Origin: an uncultured Lachnospiraceae bacterium
GTDB lineage: Bacteria > Bacillota_A > Clostridia > Lachnospirales > Lachnospiraceae
DNA: 6,159 nt
Assembly (NCBI GenBank): GCA_946630765.1
Contig: CAMOZF010000113.1
Coordinates: forward strand, 1-6,159
Direction: 5' to 3'
Shown: in pieces, positions 4,024-6,159 of the stretch
Numbering within the stretch: the stretch's first letter is position 1
How the letters are laid out: every line of letters starts with the position of its first letter
Translations under genes and position numbers: made by a program
The notes under the pieces: generated by a model
The model's database searches: none
What the model was told of the DNA's origin: nothing
The model's input: the letters and a program-made list of their open reading frames with translations, nothing else

Positions 4024-6159
4024 ATGCAGAAAATTACAGAAAACATTGTCCGCCTCTCCGTGCGCGATCTCGTGGAATTCGTCTGCCGCTCCGGGGATAT
4101 TGATACGAGAAGGAGCGGGACGCGGATCCAGGAGGCGATGCTGGTCGGGGCGGAAGCGCACAGAAGGGTCCAGAATGCGCAGGGGGAAGAGTATCAGGCC
4201 GAGGTGAGCCTGAAAATTGAGGTCCCGATCGCGGAGGAGGGGCAGGCGCCGGAGGCGCTTCTTCAGATTGAAGGAAGGGCGGACGGCGTGATCGTGCCCG
4301 AAGGGGAAGGCGAAACCGTCATCGATGAAATCAAGGGCGTCTACCGGAATATTTTCGAGATGGAGGAGCCGGGGCAGGTGCATCTCGCGCAGGCGGAGGT
4401 CTATGCCTATATCCTCGCGAAGGAACGGGCACTTCCGTCAGTCGGCGTGCGGATGACCTATATCCAGCTTGATCCGGAGGACAAGCCGAGAAAGCAGCCG
4501 GTTGTGACGGACGGAATCCGCTATTTTACGAGAAGCTATACCTTCCCGGAGATCAAGAAACGCTTCGAATCCTATGTAAATGCCTACAAAAAGTGGGTGC
4601 TCTTCGTCGTGCGCCACAGAAAGGCGCGGAAGAAATCCGTGACAGGCTTCCCCTTCCCCTATGAATACCGCCCGGGGCAGCGGAAAATCGTTCAGCAGGT
4701 GTACCGGACGGTCGATGAGGGCGCGCGGCTTTTTGTCCAGGCGCCGACCGGCATCGGCAAGACGCTTGCAATGTTGTATCCTTCGGTTCAGGCAGTCGGC
4801 CAGGACCTTTCGGATAAGATTTTCTATCTGACCGCGAAAACCGTAACCGCCGGCGTTGCCGAGGAGGGCGTGGCGCTCATGGAGGCGCGGGGACTTCGCT
4901 TTTCCTTCATCCGGATCACCGCGAAGGAAAAGCTCTGCCCGCAGACAGAGACCGTCTGCGATCCCCTGCACTGCCCGCGCGCGAAGGGGCATTTCGACCG
5001 GGTCAATGAAGCGGTGTACGACCTGATTACGCATGAGCAGGCGATGAACCGCGAGAAGATCGAAGCCTATGCGGAAAAATATTCGGTCTGCCCCTATGAA
5101 TTCAGTCTGGACGCCTCCTACTACGCGGACGTCGTTATCTGCGACTATAACTATGCCTTTGCGCCCCATGTGCGGCTGCAGCGGTATTTTGCGGGCGGCG
5201 GGGATTTTCCGTACATTCTTCTGATGGACGAGGCGCATAACCTCGTGGACCGGGCGCGCGACATGTTCAGCGCACAGCTCGTGAAGGAGGACGTGCTTGC
5301 GGCGAAGAAGCTTTTCGGCGGCCAGAAAACGATCCTGAAATGGCTCGACAAGACCAATAAACTGATGCTTCAGCTGAAGCGGGAGTGCGAGAAGGTCACG
5401 GTTTTCACGGAAGACAGCTTCCCGACTGCGCTTCTCTATGCGCTGCAGAATCTGCGGGAAGCGATCAGCCGCTTCATGGACCGGCATCCGAACTATCCGG
5501 AGTCGGAGCTGATTACGGACTTTTTCTTCAAGGTCAGCGACCTTCTCGACACCTCGGCCTACATCTCGGAGGGCTATGTCAGCTACGCTTCCTTCAGCGA
5601 GGAGGGAGAATTCTTCCTGCGGCTTTTCTGCATCAACCCCGCCGAGCGGCTGATGGAGACGCTTCGGGAGGTGCGGGCGGCGGTCTTTTTCTCCGCGACC
5701 TTCCTGCCCGTAAATTATTACAAGGAGCTTCTCACGGGCGACCGGGAGGAGACGGCGATCTATGTGGATTCGCCCTTTGATCCGAAGAAGAGAATCCTCC
5801 TTCTCGGCGGAGACGTCAGCAGCCGATACAACCGCCGCGGGCCGAAGGAATACCGGAAAATCGCGGAATATCTGCTGCTCCTGTCCCGGACGCGCCGCGG
5901 AAATTATCTGGCTTTTTTCCCCTCACACCGATTCCTGCAGGATGTGGGAGAGCAGCTTACAGAACTCCTTTCGGAAAATGCGCAGGACGACGTGGAGCTT
6001 CTTCTTCAGAAGCGCGTGATGTCCGAGCAGGATCGGGAGGATTTCCTTCTCGAATTTGCCGATACCGGTCGCAGAAGGTCCCTTCTGGGGCTCTGCGTAA
6101 TGGGCGGCGTCTTCTCGGAGGGCATCGACCTTGTGCACGAGCAGCTGATCGGCGTCGCA
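4024..6159 (+). CDS. PD-(D/E)XK nuclease / Fe-S XPD-DinG-like DNA helicase fusion (3' partial)
   Basis: The frame runs to the window end without a stop, showing 712 residues; only motif VI and the C-terminus appear to be missing. Residues ~1-200 look like a RecB/Cas4-type nuclease: AEAHRRVQ (His46), GRADG (Asp87), DEIK (Glu102, Lys104) and QAEVY (Gln123, Tyr127). The three C-terminal cysteines of the Cas4/AddB cluster are absent. Helicase domain 1 follows: APTGIGKT (240-247, Walker A), YLTAKT (268-273, Ia), four cysteines at 305, 312, 317 and 356 placed like the XPD/DinG 4Fe-4S cluster, and DEAH (402-405, Walker B). Domain 2 shows FFSATFLP (555-562), YLAFFPSH (628-635) and GGVFSEGIDL (694-703, motif V). 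By family it should be an ATP-driven 5'-3' helicase for DNA repair or replication; the nuclease would cut the strand being processed. It lies 42 nt after greA with no terminator between. The catalytic residues look intact. Confidence 0.93.
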   Translation, partial: MQKITENIVRLSVRDLVEFVCRSGDIDTRRSGTRIQEAMLVGAEAHRRVQNAQGEEYQAEVSLKIEVPIAEEGQAPEALLQIEGRADGVIVPEGEGETVIDEIKGVYRNIFEMEEPGQVHLAQAEVYAYILAKERALPSVGVRMTYIQLDPEDKPRKQPVVTDGIRYFTRSYTFPEIKKRFESYVNAYKKWVLFVVRHRKARKKSVTGFPFPYEYRPGQRKIVQQVYRTVDEGARLFVQAPTGIGKTLAMLYPSVQAVGQDLSDKIFYLTAKTVTAGVAEEGVALMEARGLRFSFIRITAKEKLCPQTETVCDPLHCPRAKGHFDRVNEAVYDLITHEQAMNREKIEAYAEKYSVCPYEFSLDASYYADVVICDYNYAFAPHVRLQRYFAGGGDFPYILLMDEAHNLVDRARDMFSAQLVKEDVLAAKKLFGGQKTILKWLDKTNKLMLQLKRECEKVTVFTEDSFPTALLYALQNLREAISRFMDRHPNYPESELITDFFFKVSDLLDTSAYISEGYVSYASFSEEGEFFLRLFCINPAERLMETLREVRAAVFFSATFLPVNYYKELLTGDREETAIYVDSPFDPKKRILLLGGDVSSRYNRRGPKEYRKIAEYLLLLSRTRRGNYLAFFPSHRFLQDVGEQLTELLSENAQDDVELLLQKRVMSEQDREDFLLEFADTGRRRSLLGLCVMGGVFSEGIDLVHEQLIGVA

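Noticed and set aside
4438..5487. A minus-strand frame of 349 codons
   Set aside because: It lies opposite the helicase domain, whose Walker A, Fe-S and DEAH motifs are unmistakable on the + strand.

Overview
The window looks like chromosomal DNA from a Gram-positive Clostridia-type bacterium, most likely a Lachnospiraceae-like Firmicute of moderately high G+C (mid-50s percent by eye). The reasons are the strong AGGAG-type ribosome binding sites, canonical sigma-A promoters with 17-bp spacers, tRNAs without encoded CCA, and the protein types present, especially the nuclease-helicase fusion and a divergent GreA. The genus cannot be told from the sequence alone. All supported genes are on the + strand.

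Layout: (1) 1-1479 is the 3' part of a membrane protein with about five or six transmembrane segments followed by an extracellular PstS-like substrate-binding domain; its start lies upstream of the window. (2) 1480-1881 has no protein gene but is densely functional: a near-consensus promoter, tRNA-Pro(CGG), tRNA-Trp(CCA), an intrinsic terminator, and then a second promoter for the next operon. (3) 1882-3981 is a tightly packed cluster: a deoD-type purine nucleoside phosphorylase reading frame that has lost its central ~113 residues in frame, cytidine deaminase (cdd) coupled to it by an ATGA overlap, a PHP-domain metal-dependent phosphoesterase, and a GreA-family transcription elongation factor. 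(4) 4024 to the window end is a long open frame (712 residues seen, no stop reached) for a protein joining an N-terminal RecB/Cas4-like PD-(D/E)XK nuclease domain to an iron-sulfur XPD/DinG-type superfamily 2 helicase.

Functionally, deoD and cdd belong to nucleoside salvage. Gaps of only 7-42 nt between the downstream genes, with no terminator visible, suggest that deoD', cdd, the PHP gene, greA and the helicase can be read as one transcript from the promoter at 1818-1846. The most unusual observation is the internally deleted deoD: its stop codon and the coupling to cdd are intact, but phosphate- and substrate-binding residues in the middle of the enzyme are gone. The nuclease-helicase fusion is the other item worth follow-up. 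I see no CRISPR array, insertion sequence, integrase, attachment site or phage gene.
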